NCBI GenBank assembly: GCA_963693315.1
Contig: OY856188.1
Coordinates: forward strand, 215,152,953-215,216,952
DNA from: Diogma glabrata
Taxonomy: Eukaryota; Arthropoda; Insecta; Diptera; Cylindrotomidae
DNA: 64,000 bases
Reading direction: 5' to 3'
Shown: positions 21,935 to 33,958 of the stretch, in pieces
How the letters are laid out: every line of letters begins with the position of its first letter
Numbering within the stretch: position 1 is the first letter of the stretch
Translations under genes and position numbers: made by a program
The notes under the pieces: model-generated
Told to the model about the DNA's origin: nothing
Seen by the model: only the letters and a program-made list of their open reading frames with translations
The model's database searches: none

Positions 21935-24600
21935 TTTTTGATGCAGCAATACAGACGCTTGTAAAGCAAAAACTAGTTGCTGGCCGGAAATTGTGATAAC
22001 TGTTTAAATTAGTTAGAGGTTCAATAATATGTTATATGATTTTTCCATCAGCAAACGTATGAGTAGATTTCGAGATAAAATTCTGAGAACTTTGGAATAA
22101 TTTGTCATCTTTGAGGATTTTGTGATGTAGCGATACAGACGCTTGTAAAGCAAAAATTAGTAGCTGGCCGGAAATTGTGATAATTGTTTCAATTATTTAA
22201 AGGTTCAATAATATGTTATATGATTTTTCTATCAGCAAACGTATGAGTAGATTTCGAGATAAAATTCTCAGAACTTTGGAGTAATATGCCATCTTTAAGG
22301 ATTTTTTGATGTAGCGATACAGACGCTTGTAAAGCAAAAACAAGTTGCTGGCCGGAAATTGTGATAATTGTTTAAAATAGTTAAAGGTTCAATAATATGT
22401 TATATGATTTTTCCATTAGCAAACGTATGAGTAGATTTCGAGATAAAATTTTCAGAACTTTGGAATAATTTGTCATCTTTTAGAATTTTTTGATGTAGCG
22501 ATACAGACGCTTGTAAAGCAAAAATTAGTAGCTGGCCGGAAATTGTGATAATTGTTTCAATTATTTAAAGGTTCAAAAATATGTTATATGATTTTTTTAT
22601 CAGCAAACGTATGAGTGAATTTCGAGATAAAATTCTCAGAACTTTGGAGTAATATGTCATCTTTAAGGATTTTTTGATGTAGTGATACAGACGCTTGCAA
22701 GGCAAAAACTAGTAGCTAACCGAAAATCGTGATAATTGTTTAAAATAGTTAAAGGTTCAACAATATGTTATATGATTTTTTCATCAGCAAACGTATGAGT
22801 AGATTTCGAGATAAAAATCTCAGAAGAGTTTCAGATTTTTTTTAAGACAACAAAATATTTTAGAAATTTTATCGAATAGTAAAAATATAACTTCTGTTCA
22901 TAATTTTAAAATTTTGAATAAACTTGGATAATTTTGGATAATCATTTCAATTTCAAAATAATCTAGCTTTAAAGAAAAATTATTCACATAAATAATTACG
23001 TAATTTATATGATATACTATATGCAACTCTCAGCCCCGAAAAGTTTTCTCTCCTGATAGTAATATAAACATTTATTTTTTGATGCAACAATACAGACAAT
23101 TGTAAAGCAAAAACTAGTTGCTGGCCGGAAATTGTGATAATTGTTTAAAATAGCTAAAGGCTCAATCATATGTTATTTAATTTTTTTATTAGCAAAGGTA
23201 TGAGTAGATTTCGAGATAAAATTTTCAGAACTTTGGAATAATATGTCATCTTTGAGAATTTTTTGATGTAGCGATACAGACGCTTTGCTAAGCAAAAACT
23301 AGTAGCTGGCCGGAAATTGTGATAATTGTTTCATTTATTTTAAGGTTCAATAATATGTTATATGATTTTTCTATCAGCAAATGTATGAGTAGATATCGAG
23401 ATAAAATTCTCAGAACTTTGGAGTAATATGTCATCTTTAAGGATTTTTTGATGTAGCGATACAGACGCTTGTAAAGCAAAAACTAGTAGCTGGCCGGAAA
23501 TTGTGATAATTGTTAAAAATAGTTAAAGGTTCAATAATATGTTCTATGATTTTTTCATTAGCAAACGTATGAGTAGATTTCGAGATAAAATTTTCAGATT
23601 TTTGGAATAATTTGTCATCTTTGAGAATTTTTTTAAGGAGCGATACAGACACTTGTAAAGCAAAAACTAGTCGCTGGCCGGAAACTGTGATAACTGTTTA
23701 GCATAGTTAAAGGTTCAATAATATGTTATATGATTTATTCATCCCCAAACTTATGAGTAGATTTTGAGATAAAATTCTCAGAACTTAGGAGTTATATGTC
23801 ATCTTTAAGGATTTTTTGATGTAGCGATAAAGACGCTTGTAAAGCAAAAACTCGTAGCTGGCCGGAAATTGTGATAATTGTTTAAAATAGTTAAAGGTTC
23901 AATAATATGTTATATGATTTTTCCATTAGCAAACGTATGAGTAGATTTCGAGATAAAATTTTCAGAACTTTGGAATAATTTGTCATCTATGAGAATTTTT
24001 TGATGTAGCGATACAGACGCTTGTAAAGCAAAAATTAGTAGCTGGCCGAAAATTGTGATAATTGTTTCAATTATTTAAAAGTTCAATGATATGTTATATG
24101 ATTTTTTTATCAGCAAACGTATGAGTGAATTTCGAGATAAAATTCTCAGAACTTTGGAGTAATATGTCATCTTTAAGGATTTTTTGATGTAGTGATACAG
24201 ACGCTTGTAAGGCAAAAACTAGTAGCTGGCCGAAAATCGTGATAATTGTTTAAAATAGTTTAAGGTTCAAAAATATGTTATATGATTTTTTCATCAGCAA
24301 ACGTATGAGTAGATTTCGAGATAAAAATCTCAGAAGAGTTTCAGATTTTTTTTAAGACAACAAAATATTTTAAAAATTTTATCGAATAGTAAAAATATAA
24401 CTTCTGTTCATAATTTTAAAGTTTTGAATAAACTTGGATAATTTTGGATAATCATTTCAATTTCAAAATAATCTAGCTTTAAAGAAAAATTATTCACATA
24501 AATAATTACGCAAATTATATGATATACTATATGCAACTCTCAGCCCCGAAAAGTTTTCTCTCCTGATAGTAATATATACCTTTATTTTTGATGCAACAAT
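21935..24600 (+). repeat. ~183-bp satellite, forward arrays with linkers
   Basis: Monomers are recognised by GATGTAGCGATACAGACGC, GCTGGCCGGAAATTGTGATAA, GGTTCAATAATATGTTATATG and CAGCAAACGTATGAGTAG. The GTAGCGATACAGACG word recurs near 22126, 22311, 22494 and 22678, and again near 23268, 23452, 23637, 23821, 24005 and 24188, a spacing of about 183-185. Two blocks of monomers are separated by a ~245-bp linker (about 22830-23075) and followed by another (about 24330-24600). Each linker holds ATATACTATATGCAACTCTCAG and CCCCGAAAA. The hAT at 18640-21873 interrupts the first linker. Confidence 0.9.
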
Positions 24601-24639
24601 ACAGACGTAAAACGCAAATGAAAAAAACGCTGATGAAAA

Positions 24640-27600
24640 AATCATTTAACATATTATTGAACTTTGAACTATTTTAAACAATTATCTTAATTTCCGGCCA
24701 GCTACTAGTTTTTTCTTTACAAGCGTCTGTATCGCTACATCAAAAAATCCTTAAAGATGACAAATTACGCCAAAGTTCTGAGAATTTTATCTCAAAATCT
24801 ACTCATACGTTTGCTGATGGAAAACCACATAACATATTATTGAACCTTTAACTGTTTTAAACAGTTATCACAATTTCCGGCCAGCAACTAGTTTTTGCTT
24901 TACAAACGTCTGTATCGCTACATCAAAAAATCCTTAAAGATGACAAATTACTCCAGAGTTCTGAGAATTTTATCTCGAAATCTACTCATACGTTTGCTGA
25001 TAAAAAAAATCATATAACATATTACTGAACCTTTAACTATTTTAAACAATTACTATAATTTCCATCCAAATACTAGATTTTGCTTTAGAAGCGTCTGTAT
25101 CGCTACATCAAAAAATCCTCAAAGATGACAAACTACACCAAAGTTCTGAGAATTTTATCTCGAAATCTACTCATTTGTTTGCTGATGGAAAAATCATAGA
25201 AAATATTATTGAGCCTTTAAATAATTTAAACAATTATCTCAATTTCCGGCCAGCTACTAGTTTTTGCTTTACAAGCGTCTGTATCGCTACATCGAAAAAT
25301 TCTCAAAGATGACAAATTATTCCAAAGTTCTGAGAATTTTATCTCGAAATCTACTCATACGTTTGCTAATGGAAAAATCATATAACATATTATTGAGCCT
25401 TTAACTATTTTAAACAATTATCACAATTTCCGGCCAGCAACTAGTTTTTGCTTTAAACGCGTCTGTATCGCTACATCAAAAAATCCTTAAAGTCGTCATA
25501 TTACTTCAAAGTTCTGAGAATTTTATCTCAAAATCTACTCATAAGTTTGAGGATGGAAAAATCATATAACATATTATTGAACCTTTAACTATTTTAAACA
25601 ATTATCACGATTTCCGGCCAGCGACTAGTTTTTGCTTTAAAAGCGTCTGTATCGCTACATCAAAAAATCCTTAAAGATGACATATTACTCCAAAGTTCTG
25701 AGAATTTTATCTCGAAATCTACTCATACGTTTGCTGATAGAAAAATCATATAACATATCATTGAACCTTTAAATAATTGAAACAGTTATCACAATTTCCG
25801 ACCAGCTACTAGTTTTTGCTTTACAAGCGTCTGTATCGCTACATCAAAAAATTCTCAAAGATGACAAATTATTCCAAAGTTCTGAAAATTTTATCTCGAA
25901 ATCTACTCATACGTTTGCTAATGGAAAAATCATATAACATATTATTGAACCTCTAACTATTTTAATCAATTATCACAATTTCCGGCCAGCTACTAGGTTT
26001 TGCTTTACAAGCGTCTGTATCGCTACATCAAAAAATTCTCAAAGATGACAAATTATTCCAAAGTTCTGAGAATTTTATCTCGAAATCTACTCATACGTTT
26101 GCTAATAAAAAAAATCATATAACATATTATTGAACCTTAAACTACTTTAAACAGTTATCACAATTTTCGGCCAGCAACTAGTTTTTGCTTTACAAACGTC
26201 TGAATCGCTACATCAAAAAATTTTCAAAGATGACATATTACTCCAAAGTTCTGAGAATTTTATCTCGAAATCTACTCATACGTTTGCTAATGAAAAAATC
26301 ATATAACATATTATTGAACTTGTTATCACAATTTCCGGCCTATTTTAAACAATTATCACGATTTCCAGCCAGCTACTAATTTTTGCTTTACAAGCGTCTG
26401 TATCGCTACATCAAAAAAACTCATAGATGACAAATTATTCCAAAGTTCTGAAAATTTTATTTCGAAATCTACTCATACGTTTGCTAATGGAAAAATCATA
26501 TAACATATTATTGAACCTTTAACTATTTTAAAAATCATATAACATATTATTGAACCTTTAACTACCTTTAACTATCACATGGTATCTTCGGATATTCAAA
26601 GAGTCTAAATAATGAATATTTCAACTTTAGTGTGCTAAACATGTCTAACTAATTAATAAAAAAAAAAAAAAAAAAAAAAAAACAATTATCACAATTTCCG
26701 ACCAGCAACTAGTTTTTGCTTTACAAGCGTCTGTATCGCTACATCAAAAAATCCTTAAAGATGACATATTACTCCAAAGTTCTGAGAATTTTATCTCAAC
26801 ATCTACTCATACGTTTGCTGATGGAAAAATTATTTAACATATTATTGAGCCTTTAAATAATTTAAACAATTATCACAATTTCCGGCCAGCTACTAATTTT
26901 TGCTCTACGAGCGTCTGTATCGCTACATCAAAAAATTCTCAAAGATGACAAATTATTCCAAAGTTCTGAGAATTTTATCTCGAAATCTACTCATACGTTT
27001 GCTGAAGAAAAATCATATAACATATTATTGAACCTTTAACTATTTTAAACAATCATCACAATTTCCGGCTAGCTACTAGTTTTTGCTTTACAAGCGTCTG
27101 TATCGCTACATCAAAAACTCCTCAAAGATGAGTAATTACTTCAAAGTTCGGAGAATTTTATCTCGAAATCTACTCATACGTTTGCGGATAGAAAAATCAT
27201 ATAACATATTATTGAACCTTTAAATAATTGAAACAATTATCACAATTTCCGGCCAGCTACTAATTTTTGCTTTACAAGCGTCTGTATCGCTACATCAAAA
27301 AATTCTCAAAGATGACAAATTATTCCAAAGTTTTGAGAATTTTATCTCGAAATCTACTCATACGTTAACTAATGGAAAAATCATATAACATATTATTGAA
27401 CCTTTAACTATTTTAATCAAATATCACAATTTCCGGCCAGCTACTAGGTTTTGCTTTACAAGCGTCTGTATCGCTACATCAAAAAATTCTCAAAGATGAC
27501 AAATTATTCCAAAGTTCTGAGAATTTTATCTCGAAATCTACTAATACGTTTGCTAATAAAAAAATCATATAACATCTTATTGAACCTTAAACTATTTTAA

Positions 27601-30415
27601 ACAGTTATCACAATTTTCGGCCAGCAACTAGTTTTTGCTTTACAAACGTCTGAATCGCTACATCAAAAAATTTTCAAAGATGACATTACTCCAAACATTG
27701 CAATATATTACAAGATGATATTACTCCAAAGTTCTGAGAATTTTATCTCGAAATCTACTCATACGTTTGCTAATGGAAAAATCATATAACATATTATTGA
27801 ATCTTTAACTATTTTAAACAATTATCACAATTTCCGGCCAGCAACTAGTTTTTGTTTTAAAATCGTCTGTATCGCTACATCAAAAAATCCTTAAAGACGA
27901 CATATTACTCCAAAGTTCTGAGAATTTTATCTCAAAATCTACTCATAAGTTTGAGGATGGAAAAATCATATAACATATTATTGAACCTTTAACTATTTTA
28001 AACAGTTATCACAATTTCCGGCCAGCGACTAGTTTTTGCTTTACAAGCATCTGTATCGCTACATCAAAAAATCCTTAAAGATGACATATTACTCCAAAGT
28101 TCTGAGAATTTTATCTCGAAATCTACTCATACGTTTGCGGATAGAATAATCATATAACATATTATTGAACCTTTAAATAATTGAAACAATTATCACAATT
28201 TCCGGCCAGCTACTAATTTTTGCTTTACAAGCGTCTGTATCGCTACATCAAAAAATTCTCATAGATGACAAATTATTCCAAAGTTCTGAAAATTTTATCT
28301 CGAAATCTACTCATACGTTTGCTAATGGAAAAATCATATAACATATTATTAAACCTTAAGCTATTTTTGACAATTATCACAATTTCCGGCCAGCAACTAG
28401 TTTTTGCTTTACAAGCGTCTCTATTGTTGTATCAAAAAATAAATGTTTATATTACTATCAGGAGAGAAAACTTTTCGGGGCTGAGAGTTGCATATAGTAT
28501 ATCATATAATTTGCGTAATATATTTATGTGAATAAGTTTTCTTTAAAGTTAGATTATTTTGAAATTGAAATGATTATCCAAAATTATCCAAGTTTATTCA
28601 AAATTTAAATTATGAACAGAAGTTATATTTTTACTATTCGATAAAATTTTTAAAATATTTTGTTGTCTTAAAAAAAATCTGAAATTCTTTTGAGATTTTT
28701 ATCTCGAAATCTACTCATACGTTTGCTGACAAAAAAATCATATAACATATTATTAAACCTTTAACAATTTTAAACAATTATCACAATTTCCGGCCAGCTA
28801 CTAGTTTTTGCTTTACAAGCGTCTGTATCGCTACATCAAAAACTCCTCAAAGATGATAAATTACTCCAAAGTTCTGAGAATTTTATCTCGAAATCTACTC
28901 ATACGTTTGCTGAGAGAAAAATCCTATAACATATTATTGAGCCTTTAAATAATTGAAACAATTATCACAATTTCCGGCCAGCTACTAATTTTTGCTTTAC
29001 AAGAGTCTGTATCGCTACATCAAAAAATTCTCAAAGATGACAAATTATTCCAAAGTTTTGAAAATTTTATCTCGAAATCTACTCATACGTTTGCTAATGG
29101 AAAAATCATATAACATATTATTGAATTTTTAACTATTTTAATCAATTATCACAATTTCCGGCCAGCTACTAGGTTTTGCTTTACAAGCGTCTGTATCGCA
29201 ACATCAAAAAATTCTCAAAGATGACAAATTATTCCAAAGTTCTGAGAATTTTATCTCGAAATCTACTAATACGTTTGCGAATAAAAAAATCATATAACAT
29301 ATTATTGAACCTTAAACTATTTTAAACAGTTATCACAATTTTCGGCCAGCAACTAGCTTTTGCTTTACAAACGTCTGAATCGCTACATCAACAAATTTTC
29401 AAAGATGACATATTACTCCAAAGTTCTGAGAATTTTACCTCGAAATCTACTCATACGTTTGCTAATGGAAAAATCATATAACATATTATTGAACCTTCAA
29501 CTATTTTAAACAATTATCACAATTTCCGGCCAGCTACTAATTTTTGCCTTACAAGCGTCTGTATCGCTACATCAAAAAATCCTTAAAGATGACAAATTAC
29601 TCCAAAGTTCTGAGAATTTTATCTCGATATCTACTCATACGTTTGCTAATAAAAAAATCATATAACATATTATTGAACCTTTAAATAATTGAAACAATTA
29701 TCACAATTTCCGGCCAGCTACTAATTTTTGCTTTACAAGCGTCTGTATCGCTACATCAAAAAATTCTCAAAGATGACAAATTATTCCAAAGTTCTGAGAA
29801 TTTTATCTCGAAATCTACTCATACCTTTGCTACTAAAAAAATTAAATAACATATTATTGAGCCTTTAGCTATTTCAAACAGTTATCACAATTTCCGGCCA
29901 GCAACTAGTTTTTGCTTTACAATTGTCTGTATTGTTGCATCAAAAAATAAATGTTTATATTACTATCAGGAGAGAAAACTTTTCGGGGCTGAGAGTTGCA
30001 TATAGTATATCATATAATTTGCGTAGTTATTTATGTGAATAATTTTTCTTTAAAGTTAGATTATTTTGAAATTGAAATGATTATCCAAAATTATCCAAGT
30101 TTATTCAAAATTTTAAAATTATGAACAGAAGTTATATTTTTACTATTCGATAAAATTTCTAAAATATTTTGCTGTCTTAAAATAAATCTGAAATTCTTCT
30201 GAGATTTTTATGTCAAAATCTACTCATACGTTTGCTGATGAAAAAATCATATAACATATTATTGAACCTTTAAATAATTGAAACAATTATCACAATTTCC
30301 GGCCAGCTACTAGTTTTTGCTTTACAAGCGTCTGTATCGCTACATCAAAAAATTCTCAAAGATGACAAATTATTCCAAAGTTCTGAAAATTTTATCTCGA
30401 AATCTACTAAATTAT
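24640..30415 (-). repeat. ~183-bp satellite, inverted arrays with linkers
   Basis: The same monomer as 21935-24600, now in reverse orientation (GCGTCTGTATCGCTACATC, TTCCGGCCAGC, CTACTCATACGTTTGCT). About twenty monomers run from 24640 to 28430, then an inverted linker (about 28430-28690), about seven monomers, a second inverted linker (about 29935-30200) and a final partial monomer. One monomer is split near 26545-26685 by a short duplication and a poly-A run of about 24. The orientation switches at about 24600-24650. It encodes no protein; the weak open frames inside it simply repeat with the monomer. Confidence 0.9.
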
Positions 30416-30911
30416 CACAATTTCCGGCTAGCTACTTGATTTTGATTAGCACGCTTCTATGTCAGTACATCAAAAAATACTCTTTTAAACATTGTTAAAA
30501 ATGACAATTTACTCAAATGTCCGAAAAAGTTTTCTAAATTAACCCATCCAGAACAATTCTAGAAAAAATATTTCTTTTTCAACAATTAGTAGGTTCTTTA
30601 TTGGAATTAACAAAATTTATATTTGCTTTAATAATACATAAAGAGATAGATTTTAACCGTCGTGACTGGAAAATTTAGGCTGAGAATTGCATATAGTTAA
30701 AGCGATGTATATTTTGAAGGGCATAAAAGATAATATATGTTATTGATGATATGCTTGATGTTTTCTGTGAATATTTTAAAGCACTTTTATTTCAAAGCTG
30801 TAGTTCCTATAAGTTTGTGTTAGAATAAATTTTAAATATAATATCATGATAGTAGCAAATTTTGCGATATTATTACCATATGAAACTATTCCTATTTTCG
30901 GGGATAGAATT
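30416..30911. other. Right inner flank of the giant element
   Basis: It contains GCTGAGAATTGCATATAGTTAAAGCGATG near 30680-30708, a diverged version of the linker words CTCTCAGCCCCG and CTATATGC, and a block that mirrors the left end of the giant element. No coding region. Confidence 0.4.
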
Positions 30912-30949
30912 CTGGGCTAACTTCACATAGGTAAAGCGATGAGCCTATA

Positions 30950-31744
30950 ATTCTATGGAACACGAAAAATATAGCGAAGCTTCAAGTGATTTTATTTCTA
31001 TGTGTTTAGGGGATGGGAGTGGGGAAGGGTGAACAGTTGTTTTTTGACCCGCATGAGTGGGATGTCATTTGATAGAGCACCAAAATTAAAAAACAATACA
31101 GTTTTTTTAGAATTTTGCGATGCACCGTTTTTGAATTATTCTCAAAAAAGTGCAACAAAAAGTTGGTCCCCCCCCTATACGTTTCTTCGTTGATTGACAG
31201 AAAAATTTGAAAAAATTCATAGAGATAAGAAATTTGATAAACCCTTAACGAAAAATATAGCGAAGCCTCAAGTAGTTTTAATTCTACGTGTTTAGGGGAT
31301 AGGAGTGGGGAATCGTGAAAAAAAGGTTTTTTGGCTCGCATGAGTGTCATTTGAAAGAACACCAAAATTAAGAAACATTACAATTATTTTAGAATCTTGC
31401 GATGCACAGTTTTTGAATTATTGTCAAAAAAGTCCTATTTTTAGCGTTAACACCACTCCACCCCTAAATTTCGTCGTTGTTTAACAGAATTGAGTCGTTC
31501 CTTAGCTACTTAAATAGCTATGGATATCATTCAACCTAAAGTAATATTTTTTATATCATTTCGATCAATTTAGATCAGATTGACATTAACTATTGATATT
31601 TACGATGAACCATTTAGTTTTTATGTGTCTATGGTCTGGCAATATAAACCCTTTACAACACAACTTTATGTAAATTATTTTGATATTGTTTTCTTTACAT
31701 TCACGGAACCCTTGACGAGCGAATTTTTTTCGCACTTGTCTGAC
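30950..31744 (+). mobile_element. GTTCCG-family element, 3' part
   Basis: It begins inside a repeat unit (AACACGAAAAATATAGCGAAGC) and has two diverged repeats with GGGATGTCATTTGATAGAGC and TTGATTGACAGAAAAATTTG. It ends ACGGAACCCT (31703-31712), GACGAGCGAA, a TTCGC hairpin and CTTGTCTGAC, followed by six T and GTTTTTAATTT. The same end is seen in the complete copy at 57468-57509. Its right flank is the P element, matching the site where the 5' part at 12792 has its left flank, so the two pieces are best read as one element split by a ~15-kb insertion. About 65 bp of the repeat unit appear to be missing at the junction. Confidence 0.75.
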
Positions 31745-32292
31745 TTTTTTGTTTTTAATTTATAACTATGGTAAAAGTTTTTATAATTTCATGAAAATCG
31801 ATGAAAATGCTTTTTTTTATGTTTCAAATAATCACAAATTTTTTCAAAGCGAAATATTTAATTTTCGATGTTTTATGAAGAAAATTAAAAAAAAAGACCT
31901 AATTTTAAATCAAAAAATTTGGTTAGGAAATTTTCGAGTTTTGAACTTTACCAGCGCTCATTTTTTTCGTTGAAATCCCAACTTTAATATAGAATTAAAA
32001 TATAATATTGTTTATGTACAAAAAGTTCGTTAAAAAAGCGAAAATCCGAAAAAACTACTTTCAAATCATGAATTTCTTTTTATTTGTTGTAAATACCGTT
32101 TCCATTCATAAAAAGCGGTAACTCACATACGATACTGTGTTATACAAGTAATTTACATATACTTAACTAATCTTGGCTTTCAAAGTCCCGAAAACATAAT
32201 TTAAACTGCAATTAAATAGGTAAAAAATTAAAAAACACAAAAGCATGTGACTGAGAAATTTTTTTTATTATTTCTTGTGATTCGTAAGTATT

Positions 32293-32813
32293 ATAGCGTT
32301 TCTTAGCCGAGTCACAATTATTTAGTTCGATCACTAAATCAGGAAATTAAAAGACAATGGATTTTCTAAACGTTATAATTTTATTCGTTCAAGATTTTAT
32401 TATACAAATATTGTTTCTACTACTACTCCCCTTGATTGTTCTTGAACTAACAATAATTCACCATTTATAATTTATTACAATTGTTCACAATATCACGTTT
32501 AACTGTTTACTTACAATAATCTTTTTCTCTCTACTTATAAGTTATAATAACACTGTTAATTTTAACTCGCCTATATCACTGCTGAATTTTATATTTTTTT
32601 CTATCGCTGACATTTTTTTACTGATCTTGTGCTCGAACAATACCTCTTATATATACTACATGAAATAGCCCCGATATCACTACAATATTCTAGAACAAAA
32701 ACCTTTATCAACATAAACATAATAACACGATCTTCAAAATATATTGACACATAGGCATGAGATCAATTCTATTCAATTTGTTTATTTATCTATTCTCTAA
32801 TTGATTGCGTTTT
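32293..32813 (-). mobile_element. LTR-like sequence, left palindrome arm and spacer
   Basis: It matches the LTR at 35943-36596 in order: CGTTTCTTAGCCGAG, AATTATTTAGTTCGATCAC, CAATGGATTTTCTAAACG, TTCGTTCAAGATTTTA, TACTACATGAAATAGCC, CGATCTTCAAA, ATTGACAC. It lacks the first bases (TGTAA) and the last ~130 bases of that LTR. It is more diverged than the two LTRs of the intact element are from each other, so it is a related, older family member. Confidence 0.75.
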
Positions 32814-33143
32814 TTTGTCAGCGATAGAAAAAAGTATAAAATTCAGCAGTGATATAGGCGAGTTAAAATTAACAGTGTTATTATAACTTATAAGTAGAGA
32901 GAAAAAGATTATTGTAAGTGAACAGTTAAACGTGATATTGTGAACAATTGTAATAGAATTATAAGTGGTGAATTATTGTTAGTTCAAGAACAATCAAGGG
33001 GAATAGTAGTAGAAACAATATTTGTATAATAAAATCTTGAACGAATAAAATTATAACGTTTAGAAAATCCATTGTGTTTTAATTTCCTGATTTAGTGATC
33101 GAACTAAATAATTGTGACTCGGCTAAGAAACGTTATAATACTT
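32814..33143 (+). mobile_element. LTR-like sequence, inverted copy in right palindrome arm
   Basis: The mirror image of 32293-32620: it covers only the half of the LTR that contains TTAGCCGAG and the GTTCAAGATTTTA region, and stops at the palindrome centre. It is followed by the same P-element sequence (TTATAATACTTACGAATCAC) that borders the left copy. Confidence 0.75.
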
Positions 33144-33958
33144 ACGAATCACAGAAAATAAAAAAAAATTCTCAGTCACAGGCTTTGTGTTTTTTGATTT
33201 TTTACCTATTTAATTGCAGTTTAAACGATGTTTTCGGGACTTTGAAAGCCAAGATTAGTTAAGTATATGTAAATTACTTGTATAACACAGTATTGTATGT
33301 GAGTTACCGCTTTTTATGAATGGAAACGGTTATTTACAACAAAGAAAAAGAAATTCATGATTTGAAAGTTAATTTCAATTCTATATTGAAGTTAGGATTT
33401 CAACGAAAAAAATGAGCGCTAGTAAAGTTCAAAAATCGAAAATTTCCTAACCAAATTTTTCGATTGAAAATTAGGTAGTTTTTTTTTAATTTTCTTCATA
33501 AAACATCGAAAATTAAATATTTCGCTTTGCAAAAATTTGAGATTGTTTGAAACACAAAAAAGAACATATTCACCGATTTTCATGAAATTATAAAAACTTT
33601 TGCGATAGTTATAAATTAAAAACAAAAAATACGGTTTTTTGCATTTTTCTCGATAATTTTGTGGTTATGGTCAATAATGCCCGGTAAGAAAGTTTAAGAT
33701 TTTTTTATTATCTACAACTTTTGTGTTAAACTTTTTTCGAGAGGATGCAAAGTTTAGCCACAAGTCGAAAAAAACTAATACAAACCCCTAAAAACGTATA
33801 TACTATAACCCTCCACCCTTTTCCGGGACTTTTACACAGTTTCGTCGATTTTTCCTTAATTACTTAGACCATTAACTACATTTTCCGACCATTCGTATAC
33901 TGCTAAGAATTTTTCGTCAATTTCGATATTAATAACGGTTTGGCCCTGGTCTATTGAC

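Larger units (their letters stand above)
16298..30929. mobile_element. Giant foldback-like element carrying opposed satellite arrays
   Basis: The ends are inverted copies: TATGTGAAGTTAGCCCAG at 16298-16315 and CTGGGCTAACTTCACATA at 30912-30929, both followed inward by a TCCCCGAAAA motif and by a TATAATATCATGA block. Immediately outside, GTAAAGCGATGA occurs on both sides (16284-16295 and 30931-30942). The interior is dominated by a ~183-bp satellite in one orientation (21935-24330) and the opposite orientation (24640-30415). After removing copy B of the foldback transposon and the hAT element, about 9.7 kb remain. Long inverted arms built of tandem repeats are the known architecture of Drosophila FB elements. 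Membership of that group is inference, and no transposase belonging to this element was found. Confidence 0.55.
12473..33953. mobile_element. Composite palindromic element P with nested insertions
   Basis: The outer ends are inverted: TAGACCAGGGCC at 12473 and GGCCCTGGTCTA ending at 33953. Inverted homology covers 12473-12791 against 33635-33953, then, beyond the insertion, 31745-32620 against 32814-33630. Subtracting the inserted DNA (12792-31744) leaves a palindrome with about 1.2-kb arms and a spacer of about 190 bp (32621-32813). The inner ~330 bp of each arm is LTR-like sequence related to the gypsy element at 35943-42411. The outer part of P encodes nothing recognisable. The two arms differ by many point changes, so the duplication is old. 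Whether P is itself a transposon with long inverted repeats or the product of an inverted duplication is unresolved. Confidence 0.7.
31745..33953. repeat. Inner palindrome of element P
   Basis: The left arm 31745-32620 and right arm 32814-33630 are inverted copies. Landmarks are TTTTTAATTTATAACTATGG, GAAGAAAATTAAAAAAAA, CCGTTTCCATTCATAAAAAG, CTTGGCTTTCAAAGTCCCG and the LTR-like part TTAGCCGAGTCACAATTATT. Open frames at 31749-31973 (+) and 33419-33625 (-) are the same DNA read in mirrored arms and are not believed to be genes. The right arm continues to 33953, past the point (33629-33634, a run of six) where the left arm holds the GTTCCG element. Confidence 0.85.

Noticed and set aside
23288..28531. 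Short open frames recurring across the 183-bp satellite
   Set aside because: They repeat with the monomer and carry mutations without codon bias. Reading frame is not maintained between arrays.
22000..30400. CRISPR-like array
   Set aside because: Tandem units are directly adjacent with no unique spacers, in an insect-type sequence; this is satellite DNA.
31749..31973. Pair of similar open frames (also 33419-33625, minus)
   Set aside because: They are the two mirrored arms of a palindrome; similarity reflects the inverted duplication. Composition is Phe/Lys/Asn-rich, as expected from AT-rich DNA.
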